Source of the DNA: Enterococcus thailandicus | Lineage (GTDB): Bacteria > Bacillota > Bacilli > Lactobacillales > Enterococcaceae | Direction of reading: 5' to 3' | Length of the DNA: 64,000 bases | Assembly (NCBI RefSeq): GCF_001886265.1 | Contig: NZ_JXLE01000006.1 | Location: 62,001 to 126,000, forward strand | In this document: positions 8,537 through 17,693 of the stretch, one piece after another | Layout: each line of letters starts with the position of its first letter | How positions within the stretch are numbered: the stretch's first letter is position 1 | Notes under the pieces: generated by a model | Seen by the model: only the letters and a program-made list of their open reading frames with translations | Databases searched by the model: none | What the model was told of the DNA's origin: nothing | Made by a program: the position numbers and the translations under genes

Positions 8537-9004
8537 TTATTTTATGTTTGCTTTTGATGTGAAGTTCCAATGATCTAATCCCTCATTAATCAACTGAAAT
8601 GTTTCCTCAAAGTTATTTGTAAAGTAAGGATCAGGAACATCTTCCATTTCTTTTCCAGGGACAACACTCATAAATAATTTGATTTTATCTTGTGCATTTT
8701 CAGGTGCGATTCGTTGTAATTCTCGTACATTTTCTTGATCCATACCGATAATCCAATCAAACGTTTCAAAATCTTTTGGCGTAATTTGGCGAGCAATCAT
8801 ATTACTTGTATCAATCGCTTCTTCGTCAAGGATTCTTTGCGTTCCTGGATGCGGTGCAGAACCAATTTCATAAGAACTGGTAGCAGCAGAATCGATCAAA
8901 AATTCAGCAGCCTGTTTTGTTTTCTGTACTCGTTTTTGCAACAAACCTTCTGCCATTGGCGAGCGACAAATATTTCCTAAACAAACAAATAAAACTTTGG
9001 TCAT
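8537..9004 (-). CDS. Low-molecular-weight protein tyrosine phosphatase
   Basis: A 155-residue cytoplasmic phosphatase. The phosphate-binding loop VCLGNICRSPMAEG (7-20) holds the nucleophilic cysteine and arginine of the C-x5-R motif. The general-acid aspartate is in VPDPYF near 123. The protein is complete and of normal size. It would dephosphorylate phosphotyrosine proteins, or act as an arsenate reductase-like relative; the DPYF form fits the phosphatase branch. It follows the TetR gene with a 37-base gap, so co-transcription with ruvAB-tetR is plausible. Confidence 0.92.
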   Translation of the reverse strand: MTKVLFVCLGNICRSPMAEGLLQKRVQKTKQAAEFLIDSAATSSYEIGSAPHPGTQRILDEEAIDTSNMIARQITPKDFETFDWIIGMDQENVRELQRIAPENAQDKIKLFMSVVPGKEMEDVPDPYFTNNFEETFQLINEGLDHWNFTSKANIK

Positions 9005-9041
9005 TTTTTCCCCTCCATTTTATAAAAAGACAGCTATTTCT

Positions 9042-9623
9042 TTACTCATCCGACTCTGTTTCTTCCTGTGCATATAGACGGTAAGAATAGAGTTCCGTAT
9101 CTTTTGCTAAGCGAAATAGTTGCATCGCGATTTCCATCGGTGTTTCCTGGTAATCATGCGTTATCCAATTGACTAAAACACCGCTGCAACCATAAGAGAA
9201 AAAGCGGGCATAAAAAAGTTTATCTTGTTGCGACAATTGTCTTTCTTGGTCCATTTGGTTAAAAATGCTGATAAACGATTGCTGGATGATTGTCGAAAAT
9301 TCTTGGTGCAATACTTCTTGGTCTGACGCCACCGTATTGCTATAAAATTCTTTGCCATCAGCAATAACTTTCAGCATTTTTAGTGCCTGTTCTTCCCAAT
9401 TATCTAATGATAAATTATGAGGATCTAAAAAGTGAAAGGCATCTTCAAAGTACACCCAACGAAGTAAGTCATACTTGTCTGTAAAATGATAATAAAATGT
9501 TTGACGGTTGATGTTCGCTTCATGCGCGATTTCCTGAACACTTATTTTACGAAATGTTTTTTGTTGGCATAGGTGAATCAATGCCTGTTTGATTACTTGT
9601 TTTGTGTGAATGGAGTCACCCAT
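9042..9623 (-). CDS. TetR/AcrR family transcriptional regulator
   Basis: A 193-residue one-component regulator. The N-terminal helix-turn-helix (about 20-55) reads KISVQEIAHEANINRQTFYYHF, the classic TetR DNA-binding segment. The C-terminal ligand domain resembles the DhaS-type group. The open frame extends upstream into ruvB, but ATG 9623 has GGGAGGAG and removes the overlap, so I use it. No efflux or metabolic target lies next to it; it sits between ruvB and the phosphatase. Ligand and target are unknown. Confidence 0.88.
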   Translation of the reverse strand: MGDSIHTKQVIKQALIHLCQQKTFRKISVQEIAHEANINRQTFYYHFTDKYDLLRWVYFEDAFHFLDPHNLSLDNWEEQALKMLKVIADGKEFYSNTVASDQEVLHQEFSTIIQQSFISIFNQMDQERQLSQQDKLFYARFFSYGCSGVLVNWITHDYQETPMEIAMQLFRLAKDTELYSYRLYAQEETESDE

Positions 9624-9660
9624 TTTTTCTCCTCCCATCTCAATAAACTTGTTACTTCGA

Positions 9661-10665
9661 TTAATTATTATACGGATAACCAAAGTGCTCATAGGCGTAT
9701 GCGGTAGCAATTCTTCCACGAGGTGTTCGCTTCAAAAAACCTTTTTGAATCAAGAATGGTTCATACATATCTTCAACCGTTTCACGCTCTTCTCCAATAT
9801 TTACAGACAACGTGCTCAAGCCAACTGGTCCACCGCCATACAATTCAATCATCGTTCGTAATAATTTTTGGTCAACGTAATCTAACCCCGCATGATCGAC
9901 TTGTAAAAGAGTCAGTGCTTGATCGGCGATATTTCGGTCAATTTTTCCATCTGCTTGGACTTGTGCAAAATCACGTACTCTTTTTAATAAACGGTTCGCA
10001 ATTCGTGGGGTCCCTCGCGAACGACGTGCAATTTCAATTGCCCCGTCTTCGACAATGTCCGTTTGAAAAATAGAAGCAGAACGCTGAACGATTTCTCGTA
10101 AATCACCTTCATCGTAGTATTCCATGTGTGAAATAATTCCAAAGCGGTCACGTAACGGTGCTGAAAGCATTCCTGCACGCGTCGTTGCCCCAATCAATGT
10201 AAATGGGGGTAAAGGAAAATGTACGGGGTGTGCTGTTGGTCCCTGCCCAACCATGATATCCACGTAAAAGTCTTCCATTGCTGAATAGAGCGTTTCTTCT
10301 GCTACTCGTGGTAGGCGATGGATTTCATCAATAAACAATACATCCCCTGCTTCCAGTTCGTTCAAAATCGCGACCAAGTCACCCGGTCGTTCAATCGCTG
10401 GCCCGCTTGTGGTACGAATGTTTACAGACATCTCATTTGCAATCACCATTGCCATTGTCGTTTTTCCTAAACCCGGCGGACCATACAATAGAACATGATC
10501 GAGTGGTTCCTCACGGTTACGAGCAGCTTCGATATAAATTTGGAGTTCCTGCTTCACCTTATCCTGTCCAATGTATTGTGATAATAAATGTGGTCGGAGA
10601 GATTTTTCCAAACTAAGTTCATTCTCGCCAGTTTCTGGTGATAGAATATGTTCGTCTGTCATCAT
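9661..10665 (-). CDS. ruvB: Holliday junction branch migration DNA helicase RuvB
   Basis: A 334-residue AAA+ motor that forms hexamers on RuvA-bound Holliday junctions. Walker A is GPPGLGKTT (about 65-73), Walker B is LFIDEIH, sensor 1 lies in IGATTRAG, the arginine finger in PLRDRFG, and a winged-helix C-terminal domain ends in [12 protein letters not shown]. The length is normal. It starts nine bases after ruvA, with GGAGGG as ribosome site, so the two are one operon. Confidence 0.97.
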   Translation of the reverse strand: MMTDEHILSPETGENELSLEKSLRPHLLSQYIGQDKVKQELQIYIEAARNREEPLDHVLLYGPPGLGKTTMAMVIANEMSVNIRTTSGPAIERPGDLVAILNELEAGDVLFIDEIHRLPRVAEETLYSAMEDFYVDIMVGQGPTAHPVHFPLPPFTLIGATTRAGMLSAPLRDRFGIISHMEYYDEGDLREIVQRSASIFQTDIVEDGAIEIARRSRGTPRIANRLLKRVRDFAQVQADGKIDRNIADQALTLLQVDHAGLDYVDQKLLRTMIELYGGGPVGLSTLSVNIGEERETVEDMYEPFLIQKGFLKRTPRGRIATAYAYEHFGYPYNN

Positions 10666-10674
10666 AGTTCCCTC

Positions 10675-11277
10675 CTATTTTTTCATCATCAATTTCAGTG
10701 CTTGGCGTAAGTATTCATCGGTAGTCAAGTTATCTTGTGCTTGTAATTGTTTTTCTACACGTTTCACTTCTTTGGCACTATACCCCAACGCATTTAAAGC
10801 TTCCATTGCTTCAGCTAATGCCGTTGTATCTTGCGTGTTTGCTTCATCAAATAAATTGATTGGTGCTTCAATACTGATTTCACCTAGTTTTCCTTTTAGA
10901 TCCAGAATCATTTGTTGTGCAGTCTTTTTACCCACACCGGGAAACTTCGTTAAATAAGTGACATCACCAGACTCAATTGCATGAATCAAACCTGAATGAT
11001 CATCGCTTGCCATGATTGCTAACGCACTTTTTGGGCCAATTCCTGAAACACTCACCAGTCTTAAGAAAAGTTGCTTCTCTTCTAAACTAGAAAAGCCATA
11101 AAGTAGATGGCCATCTTCACGAATAACCTGCTGGATATAAATAGTGATTTCTTGGTTCATCTTACTACTATAACGATAAGGATTTCCTAAAGCGATTTGG
11201 TAACCAATTCCTTGATTTTCTACCACAATATAATAAGGGCTGATAAATGTAACCGTCCCTTTTAGATATTCATACAT
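10675..11277 (-). CDS. ruvA: Holliday junction DNA-binding protein RuvA
   Basis: A 200-residue partner of RuvB. The N-terminal OB-fold begins [20 protein letters not shown], the central helix-hairpin-helix region contains [13 protein letters not shown] and [13 protein letters not shown], and the C-terminal RuvB-contact domain has [12 protein letters not shown]. The first gene of the ruvAB operon in this window. No LexA box is obvious in the 170 bases upstream, though I cannot exclude a degenerate one. Confidence 0.97.
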   Translation of the reverse strand: MYEYLKGTVTFISPYYIVVENQGIGYQIALGNPYRYSSKMNQEITIYIQQVIREDGHLLYGFSSLEEKQLFLRLVSVSGIGPKSALAIMASDDHSGLIHAIESGDVTYLTKFPGVGKKTAQQMILDLKGKLGEISIEAPINLFDEANTQDTTALAEAMEALNALGYSAKEVKRVEKQLQAQDNLTTDEYLRQALKLMMKK

Positions 11278-11391
11278 TCCATTTTCCTCTTTCTTTCACA
11301 CACATACGTTCGCTTTATTGTAGCACATTTCAACGGCCGAAAAAAGTAGCTTACTCTTAAGCAAGTTCAAACAAAAAACTGAAAAATGCGA

Positions 11392-11435
11392 ATAAAAAAG
11401 AAACCTCGTTTGGTCTTACCTATTCCGAGGTTTCT
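11392..11435 (-). terminator. Terminator of msrB
   Basis: AGAAACCTCG / CGAGGTTTCT arms; on the minus strand the hairpin is followed by a run of T residues. Confidence 0.8.
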
Positions 11436-11454
11436 CCTTCTTTCGTTAGTTGAA

Positions 11455-11904
11455 TCATTCAACAAGTGATTTATATTTTTCGTAACCATTTTCAGCCATT
11501 TCATCATATGGAATAAATTTTAATGCAGCCGAGTTAATGCAGTAACGCAATCCACCTTTTTCTACCGGACCATCATCAAAAACATGACCGAGATGTGAAT
11601 CGGCACTTTGACTTCTAACTTCTACTCTGTGCATTCCATGTGAGCGATCGGTTTTTTCAGTAATTTCCTCTTCACTAATTGGCTTACTAAAAGAAGGCCA
11701 GCCACAACCTGCGTCATATTTTTCTGTTGAACTGAATAAAGGTTTACCACTCACGATATCAACATAAATTCCCTTTTCATAAAAGTCATCATATTTTCCG
11801 CTAAATGGACGTTCAGTCGCATTTTCTTGCGTCACTGCGTAAGCAATTGGTGATAATTTTTGTTTTAATTCTTCATCAGGTACTGGATTTGTTTCTTTTG
11901 ACAT
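11455..11904 (-). CDS. msrB: Peptide-methionine (R)-S-oxide reductase MsrB
   Basis: A 149-residue enzyme that reduces methionine-R-sulfoxide in proteins. The fold signature GCGWPSF (about 70-76) and the catalytic-cysteine segment [11 protein letters not shown] (about 121-131) are intact. The usual zinc-binding CxxC pairs are absent, as in metal-free MsrB forms. The frame extends upstream by eight codons from a TTG, but ATG 11904 sits ten bases after AGGGG and begins MSKETN, so it is preferred. It is monocistronic, between ruvA and treR; msrA is not adjacent. Confidence 0.94.
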   Translation of the reverse strand: MSKETNPVPDEELKQKLSPIAYAVTQENATERPFSGKYDDFYEKGIYVDIVSGKPLFSSTEKYDAGCGWPSFSKPISEEEITEKTDRSHGMHRVEVRSQSADSHLGHVFDDGPVEKGGLRYCINSAALKFIPYDEMAENGYEKYKSLVE

Positions 11905-11983
11905 TGATGTCATCCCCTTTTTTGTCAATCTTACTGACTAACAACGAGAAGAGGCAACTAATCTGCTCACTTCTTGCTAAGAA

Positions 11984-12697
11984 TTAAACTTTGCGGCGAC
12001 GAGCAAATTCAACAAAACGAAATTTATCTAATCGATGAATTGATTCTGTGTATTCAAAGCAACGCGTGTCTTCCAGATGCACTAATCCTCGGACAATTAC
12101 CACATACGGATCGTCTTTTAAGGTCATGGCTTCATGGATTTCTGGTGTCACAGGTTCTACTGTGATTTCTTTTTGGGCATAAGCAATCGTCAATCCAAGT
12201 TCATTTTCAAAATAATCATAGATAGATGCCTTTGCTTGTTCAATTGACAAAGTTGGTACGACTTCCTTTAGCAAGTAATCACGATCTAAAATGACAACTT
12301 CACCTGCAATTTTTCGTTGCCGAACTAAATGCCAAACTGGCGTCCCAATTTTCCACCCAGTAATTTCACTTAACTCCTTATCCACTTTTGTTTCACTTAG
12401 TTCTTGAACAATCGTTTCACTTGGAATATTTTGGGTTTCTTGCAATTCTTTATAACTCGTCAAACCAGAAATTGGAAAATCAAAACGACTTCGCTCTAAG
12501 ACAATCGATCCTTTTCCCTGTTTTTTTTGAATATAACCTTCTGTTGTCAATAATTGTAATGCTTTTCGAATTGTTTCTCGAGAGACGCCATAAATTTTGA
12601 TTAATTGATTTTCACTTGGTAAAAGTGTGTGCGGAGGATACTGCTTTGCTAAAATTTTTTTCTCCAGATCCAAAAAAATTTCATTAAATTTATTCAT
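11984..12697 (-). CDS. treR: GntR-family regulator, probable trehalose operon repressor TreR
   Basis: A 237-residue HutC/TreR-type regulator. The N-terminal winged helix (about 1-70) contains LPSENQLIKIYGVSRETIRK, and the C-terminal UTRA domain (about 95-232) would bind the sugar-phosphate effector. An upstream start adds seven residues, but ATG 12697 follows GGTGGAGG with good spacing. It is divergent from a trehalose-type PTS gene and shares its control region, which holds an AACTTG/CAAGTT inverted repeat that may be its operator. Effector (trehalose-6-phosphate) is inferred from the family. Confidence 0.88.
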   Translation of the reverse strand: MNKFNEIFLDLEKKILAKQYPPHTLLPSENQLIKIYGVSRETIRKALQLLTTEGYIQKKQGKGSIVLERSRFDFPISGLTSYKELQETQNIPSETIVQELSETKVDKELSEITGWKIGTPVWHLVRQRKIAGEVVILDRDYLLKEVVPTLSIEQAKASIYDYFENELGLTIAYAQKEITVEPVTPEIHEAMTLKDDPYVVIVRGLVHLEDTRCFEYTESIHRLDKFRFVEFARRRKV

Positions 12698-12740
12698 TGT
12701 TTTGATTCCTCCACCCAATTATTTTTTCGATTATTGCTTC

Positions 12741-12769
12741 ACTATACTATAGCTTTGTTTTCATTTCAA
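12741..12769 (-). promoter_or_regulatory. treR promoter
   Basis: On the minus strand, TTGAAA (12769-12764), a 17-base spacer and TATAGT (12746-12741). Confidence 0.6.
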
Positions 12770-12844
12770 CGTTCAAAAAAGGCGAAAAAAGACGCATCTT
12801 AACAGAAAAGAAACCGATTCCGGCGACCAATGACAACATTCGGA

Positions 12845-12882
12845 ATAAAACGCTTGCATTTTATTTTTGATTCCAGTATAGT
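12845..12882 (+). promoter_or_regulatory. Trehalose PTS promoter with overlapping cre-like site
   Basis: TTGCAT at 12854-12859, a 17-base spacer and TATAGT at 12877-12882. A cre-like sequence (AAAACGCTTGCA, 12847-12858) overlaps the -35. It keeps the central AARCGNWW core but misses the first TG of the consensus, so CcpA control is plausible rather than certain. Confidence 0.6.
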
Positions 12883-12892
12883 TGACTCAAGA

Positions 12893-12910
12893 AACTTGCA
12901 TAGACAAGTT
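12893..12910 (+). promoter_or_regulatory. Probable TreR operator
   Basis: A perfect inverted repeat AACTTG-N6-CAAGTT placed just downstream of the -10 and immediately before the ribosome site of the PTS gene, where a repressor would block transcription. Confidence 0.55.
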
Positions 12911-12930
12911 GAACGAAAGGAGTTTTTCTT

Positions 12931-14913
12931 ATGACAAAGTACCAAGCAGATGCCGAGAAATTATTAAAAGAAATCGGCGGAAAAGAAAATATTGCTGCAG
13001 TCAGCCATTGTGCCACTCGAATGCGTTTTGTTTTAAATGATCCAGCAGTCGCAAATGAGGAAGCAATAGAAGATATTCCAAGCGTAAAAGGAATGTTTAC
13101 TAATGCTGGACAGTTTCAAGTTATCATTGGGAACGATGTAGCAACTTTCTACAATGATTTTGTTGCTGTATCTGGTGTAGAAGGCGTTTCAAAAGAACAA
13201 AGTAAAGCATATGCAAAACAAAATCTGAATCCTATTCAACGAGCAGTCGCTGTCTTAGCTGAAATTTTTACTCCATTGATTCCTGCAATTATTGTTGGTG
13301 GACTGATTTTAGGATTTCGAAATGTATTGGAAGGAATCCAATTTGATAGCCTTGGTGGAACAATCGTTGAGCACTCACAGTTTTGGAGTGGCGTGAATGC
13401 GTTTTTATGGTTACCTGGTGAAGCAATCTTCCATTTCCTACCAGTCGGAATTACCTGGAGCATCGCGAAAAAAATGGGCACTACGCAAATATTAGGAATT
13501 GTTTTAGGTATTACCTTAGTTTCTCCGCAATTATTAAATGCTTATGGCGTTGCCTCTACTGCAGCTGCAGATATTCCATTTTGGGATTTTGGGTTTGCAC
13601 AAATTGATATGATTGGTTACCAAGCACAAGTTATTCCTGCAATGTTGGCCGGATTCATGCTTGCATACTTAGAAATCTTTTTCCGAAAAATTATTCCACA
13701 ATCGATTTCGATGATTTTTGTTCCACTTTTCTCTTTAGTCCCAACTGTTTTAGCGGCTCATGTAATTTTAGGACCAATTGGTTGGACAATCGGAAGCTGG
13801 ATCTCAACTGTCGTTAATGCTGGTTTAACTTCTTCAATCAGCTGGTTATTCAGTGCTGTCTTTGGTTTCTTATACGCACCACTCGTAATTACAGGACTTC
13901 ACCACATGACGAATGCAATCGATATGCAATTGATTGCAGACTTTGGCTCAACAAATCTTTGGCCAATGATTGCTCTGTCGAACATTGCACAAGGTTCAGC
14001 CGTCTTAGCAATTATTTTCTTGCATCGTGGAAACGAGAAAGAAGAACAAATTTCGATCCCTGCTATGATCTCTTGTTACTTAGGAGTTACTGAACCTGCT
14101 ATGTTTGGTATCAATTTAAAATATGTTTATCCATTTGTTGCCGCAATGATTGGTTCTGGTTTAGCTGGCATGTTTGCCACATTGATGAGCGTTCGCGCAA
14201 ATGCAATTGGTGTCGGTGGCTTACCAGGAATTTTAGCAATTCAAGCAGAGTCTTGGGTACCGTTCATTATCGCAATGATTATCGCCATCTTTATTCCATT
14301 TGGTTTAACAGTTATTTTCAGACGCCAAGGAATCTTAAACAAAATTGATCCTGTTTCGCCAGCTGCTGAAGCTATCGGTGCACAATTTGAAACGGCAAAT
14401 GGTACAACAGCTGTCCCAGAAAAAACGCAATTTGAAGCTACTACTACTGCACTTAAAACAGAAACATTATTTGCAGTTGCTGCAGGTGAACTAAAAGAAA
14501 TCACTCACGTAGATGATCCAGTTTTCTCACAAAAAATGATGGGTGACGGCTATGCTATCGTACCAGCTAACAATAAAGTTTTCTCACCAGTTACTGGAAC
14601 AATCACTAACATTTTTGAAACCAAACACGCCATTGGTATTCTTTCTAAAGAAGGCATTGAAGTTTTAGTACACATGGGCTTAGATACAGTTGAGTTAAAA
14701 GGCACTCCGTTCACTGTTCATGTTCAAGAAGGCGAGTTAGTAACACCAAGTTCACTGATTGCAGAAATGGCTGTCGAACAAGTAGAACAAGCAGGCAAGA
14801 AAACAGACATTCTTGTTGTCTTAACAAACACCGAAAAAATTGACAGCTTCTCACTTGATAAAACTGGACTTGTTCGCCCAGAAGAACAAGTTGGTCAAGC
14901 TGAAGTTCGCTAA
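12931..14913 (+). CDS. treB: PTS trehalose-type transporter subunit IIBCA
   Basis: A 660-residue phosphotransferase permease with all membrane-complex domains. IIB (about 1-85) has the phospho-cysteine in SHCATRMRF (Cys27). IIC (about 100-475) is polytopic and carries ITGLHHMTNAIDMQL and ANAIGVGGLPGILAIQ, typical of trehalose/sucrose-class permeases and best matching TreB/TreP. A C-terminal glucose-type IIA (about 510-645) has the phospho-histidine segment VHMGLDTVEL. It starts after AAAGGAG. No phosphotrehalase gene follows; the next gene is maf on the other strand. Sucrose or another disaccharide is possible but less likely. Confidence 0.9.
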   Translation: MTKYQADAEKLLKEIGGKENIAAVSHCATRMRFVLNDPAVANEEAIEDIPSVKGMFTNAGQFQVIIGNDVATFYNDFVAVSGVEGVSKEQSKAYAKQNLNPIQRAVAVLAEIFTPLIPAIIVGGLILGFRNVLEGIQFDSLGGTIVEHSQFWSGVNAFLWLPGEAIFHFLPVGITWSIAKKMGTTQILGIVLGITLVSPQLLNAYGVASTAAADIPFWDFGFAQIDMIGYQAQVIPAMLAGFMLAYLEIFFRKIIPQSISMIFVPLFSLVPTVLAAHVILGPIGWTIGSWISTVVNAGLTSSISWLFSAVFGFLYAPLVITGLHHMTNAIDMQLIADFGSTNLWPMIALSNIAQGSAVLAIIFLHRGNEKEEQISIPAMISCYLGVTEPAMFGINLKYVYPFVAAMIGSGLAGMFATLMSVRANAIGVGGLPGILAIQAESWVPFIIAMIIAIFIPFGLTVIFRRQGILNKIDPVSPAAEAIGAQFETANGTTAVPEKTQFEATTTALKTETLFAVAAGELKEITHVDDPVFSQKMMGDGYAIVPANNKVFSPVTGTITNIFETKHAIGILSKEGIEVLVHMGLDTVELKGTPFTVHVQEGELVTPSSLIAEMAVEQVEQAGKKTDILVVLTNTEKIDSFSLDKTGLVRPEEQVGQAEVR

Positions 14914-14941
14914 GTCTTTCGCTCTTTGATTCATAAATAGT

Positions 14942-14985
14942 AAAAAAATAAGAGCCACGACAATTGTCGTGGCTCTTATTTTTTT
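14942..14985. terminator. Bidirectional terminator between treB and maf
   Basis: A perfect 44-base palindrome centred on CAATTG at 14961-14966, with A/T runs on both sides serving both convergent genes. Confidence 0.9.
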
Positions 14986-14991
14986 ATTTCT

Positions 14992-15552
14992 TTAAAACAC
15001 AAATTTTTTCAGCGACTGATTAACTGCGCCAATTGGAAAACCAACAATGCTGTAGTAATCGCCTCTTATTTCTTTGACAAATGCACCCGCAAAACTTTGA
15101 ATGCCATAAGAACCTGCTTTGTCTTGATAATCTCCTGTCGCCAAATACGTATCGATTTCTTGTTCTGTTAGTGGATAAAAGGTTACTTCTGCTTGTGCTA
15201 AAATCTTTTCTTCACGTTCTTTTGATTTTAAGACAACAGCAGTATATACCTGATGTGTTTCCCCACTTAATGATTGAAGCGTTGCTTTTGCATCCGCTAA
15301 ATCTACCGGTTTCCCTAAAATTTGTTGTTGATGAACAACCGTTGTGTCACTAGCAATTACTAATGTTTGTTCCGTTTGCTGTTCCACTACTGCTTGTGCT
15401 TTTTCATATGCCATTCGCTGAACATACGTGACAGGATCTTCACCCTTAATCGGCGTCTCATCAATAGCAGCTGGTTGAATTGCAAACTCAGAAACTAAAC
15501 GACCAAGCAATTCCTTTCTTCTAGGAGATTGAGAAGCTAATACTATTTTCAT
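14992..15552 (-). CDS. maf: Maf-family nucleoside triphosphate pyrophosphatase
   Basis: A 186-residue house-cleaning pyrophosphatase. It starts with the family signature LASQSPRRKELLGRL (5-19), has DETPIKGEDP (31-40) and ASDTTVV with a metal-binding aspartate near 68. The C-terminus has QDKAGSYGIQSFAGAFVKEI. Characterised members hydrolyse dTTP/UTP or modified nucleotides; the exact substrate is not decided here. It starts 21 bases after mutL ends, as the last gene of the ymdB-mutS-mutL-maf run. Confidence 0.94.
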   Translation of the reverse strand: MKIVLASQSPRRKELLGRLVSEFAIQPAAIDETPIKGEDPVTYVQRMAYEKAQAVVEQQTEQTLVIASDTTVVHQQQILGKPVDLADAKATLQSLSGETHQVYTAVVLKSKEREEKILAQAEVTFYPLTEQEIDTYLATGDYQDKAGSYGIQSFAGAFVKEIRGDYYSIVGFPIGAVNQSLKKFVF

Positions 15553-15573
15553 TTTCTGCCTCTTTCCTATTTT

Positions 15574-17676
15574 TTAATGTGGATCTTGGATACGTTTAAA
15601 CATCCGTTCCATATCCGAATTAGTAAAATGGATCAATACTGGTCGGCCGTGTGGGCAATTGAAGGGATTTTCACATTGCGCTAAATCTTTTAGCAATACG
15701 CGAGCTTGTGCTTCATTCAAATAATGATTTGCTTTGATTGAACGTTTACAGCTCATCATGATCGCCGTTGCTTCACGGAATTTTTTCACGCTAACACTGC
15801 CTGTCGTCAGCAACATATCAATCATTTCTCGGATGATCGATTCTTCTTCTCCATTTGGATACCATGTTGGATGAGCCCGTACAATGAAACTATTTTGCCC
15901 AAATTCTTCCAAATAAATACCGGATTCTTCAAGTAAATGTTTCTTTTCTTTTAGCTTCAATGCATCATTGTTGGGATAGTCCAAAACAAAAGGTACCAAC
16001 AATTCTTGCAAGTCATTTGACACTTCACCGATTTTTTCACGGAAATATTCGTACTTGATACGTTCTTGTGCCGCATGTTGATCGATAATGTATAAGCCCG
16101 TACTACTTTGTGCAAATAGATAAGTGCCATGCATCTGTCCAAAATATTCCAGTTGGGGAAAACGTTCAGTTACTTTTTCTGTTTCTAATTTTTGAATGGC
16201 TTGATCCAATGCCCGACTATTCCCTTGACCAAATTCTGGATGCAAGGCAAGCTCGTCTTCGTAAACTTGTTCTGAGGCGTTCATTTCAACAGTTGGGGAT
16301 AGTTCTTCTTGAAATTCAACATTATCCACAGTGGATAATGTCTCTTCTGTAATTTTATCAACAGACTTTTCTACAAAGTTTTCCACAGAGTTCTCGTGTT
16401 TATCCACCGTTTTTCCACTATTTTCTGGATAATTTGTCAATTCTTCAGAAAACGGAGCAAAGTTTTCAACATTTTCCACAGAGTTATCAACAACTTTTCC
16501 AAAACTAGCTTGTTCGGTTTCTTTCACGTAAAAACTACTTGTTTCTCGATCAAAATTTAAACTTTGTGGTTTTTGTGGTTTTTCATCTTCAAACGCATAA
16601 GATAAATCAATTTCTGTTTGTTCAACTTTTGGCTGATCTGTTACTTTCTTTTTAAATCGTAAATTATCTGCAGCACTAGGAATCAAATTTTCTTGACTCA
16701 GTGCTTCTTGTATTGCATTTGCTATCAAATCAGTCAATTCTTTTTCTTTGGATAAGCGAACTTCTTGCTTTGTTGGGTGAACGTTCACATCAACTAATAG
16801 TGGATCCATTTTGATTTCTAAAACAGCAATTGGATATCGACCAACCATCAATTTTGAGCCATAACCAGCTACAATTGCTTTATTCAAAGCAAAGTTTTTG
16901 ATATAACGTCCGTTGATAATCGTTGATAGATAGTTTCGGCTGGCACGAGTTACCTCTGGAAGCGAGACATAACCCAGCAGCTCAAAGTCTAAATCTTTTG
17001 CTTCAATTTTTAGCATTTTTTTGGCAGTAGCTAAACCATAAATACCAGCAATGGTTTGTTTGAGTTCCCCATTTCCCGCTGTTGCTAACATTTTATTGCC
17101 ATCATGAACGAGGCGAAAAGCAATGTTTGGATGGCTTAACGCCAAGCGATTCACAATATCTCCAATATTTGCGAGTTCTGTATGCAACGTTTTGACATAT
17201 TTGAGGCGAGCAGGTGTATTGAAAAAAAGATTGCTTACCGTAATCTTCGTTCCTTGGCGTAATGGTGCTGGACGATGTTCCATAATCTCGCCACCTTTTA
17301 GCGCTACATAAGTGCCTTGACTTTCTTCTTGATTAGCTGTTTCGATCGTTAATTCAGAAACAGAGGCAATACTTGGAAGCGCTTCGCCACGAAAGCCAAG
17401 TGTACGAATCCGAAATAGATCATCTCGATTATGAATTTTACTTGTTGCATGACGCTTAAATGCACTTTCAACGTCATCGGTCAAAATTCCCTCACCATTA
17501 TCTATCACTTGAATTGTTCGCAGACCAGCTTCTTCCACTAAGATATCAATCTGACTGCTTCCTGCATCAATCGCATTTTCAACCAATTCTTTCACAACCG
17601 ATGCAGGTCGTTCGACGACTTCACCGGCTGCAATCTGATTGGCTAAACGTTCTGATAGTTCTTGGATTTTCGCCAT
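15574..17676 (-). CDS. mutL: DNA mismatch repair protein MutL (endonuclease type)
   Basis: A 700-residue mismatch-repair ATPase. The GHKL ATPase domain (about 1-330) has [17 protein letters not shown] and [10 protein letters not shown]. The C-terminal dimer domain (about 510-695) contains [12 protein letters not shown], the metal-binding endonuclease motif of nicking MutL proteins. Between them is a long acidic linker (about 345-500) rich in V-D/E-N/K triplets; its DNA carries many DnaA-box-like 9-mers (16322-16492), discussed as a finding. Start ATG is 17 bases after mutS. Confidence 0.97.
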   Translation of the reverse strand: MAKIQELSERLANQIAAGEVVERPASVVKELVENAIDAGSSQIDILVEEAGLRTIQVIDNGEGILTDDVESAFKRHATSKIHNRDDLFRIRTLGFRGEALPSIASVSELTIETANQEESQGTYVALKGGEIMEHRPAPLRQGTKITVSNLFFNTPARLKYVKTLHTELANIGDIVNRLALSHPNIAFRLVHDGNKMLATAGNGELKQTIAGIYGLATAKKMLKIEAKDLDFELLGYVSLPEVTRASRNYLSTIINGRYIKNFALNKAIVAGYGSKLMVGRYPIAVLEIKMDPLLVDVNVHPTKQEVRLSKEKELTDLIANAIQEALSQENLIPSAADNLRFKKKVTDQPKVEQTEIDLSYAFEDEKPQKPQSLNFDRETSSFYVKETEQASFGKVVDNSVENVENFAPFSEELTNYPENSGKTVDKHENSVENFVEKSVDKITEETLSTVDNVEFQEELSPTVEMNASEQVYEDELALHPEFGQGNSRALDQAIQKLETEKVTERFPQLEYFGQMHGTYLFAQSSTGLYIIDQHAAQERIKYEYFREKIGEVSNDLQELLVPFVLDYPNNDALKLKEKKHLLEESGIYLEEFGQNSFIVRAHPTWYPNGEEESIIREMIDMLLTTGSVSVKKFREATAIMMSCKRSIKANHYLNEAQARVLLKDLAQCENPFNCPHGRPVLIHFTNSDMERMFKRIQDPH
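16322..16492 (+). repeat. Cluster of DnaA-box-like 9-mers inside mutL
   Basis: Within 171 bases there is an exact TTATCCACA (16322-16330). One-mismatch forms are TTATCAACA (16355-16363 and 16484-16492), TTTTCCACA (16379-16387 and 16472-16480), TTATCCACC (16400-16408), and two on the opposite strand (TTATCCACT, 16338-16330; TTATCCAGA, 16432-16424). Weaker two-mismatch copies are at 16367, 16411 and 16463. Most point the same way, against mutL transcription. The exact box is half of the perfect palindrome ATTATCCACAGTGGATAAT (16321-16339). The repeat is clear; DnaA binding is inference. Confidence 0.65.
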
Positions 17677-17693
17677 GGGTCTACGCCTTCTTT

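Noticed and set aside
9723-10073. Plus-strand frame of 116 codons opposite ruvB
   Set aside because: Antisense shadow of a strongly conserved gene; no ribosome site or known domain.
16322-16492. Possibility that the DnaA-box cluster marks oriC
   Set aside because: No dnaA, dnaN, rpmH or gyr genes are nearby, and the boxes lie inside mutL with no adjacent AT-rich unwinding region that is not coding. oriC is therefore unlikely here.
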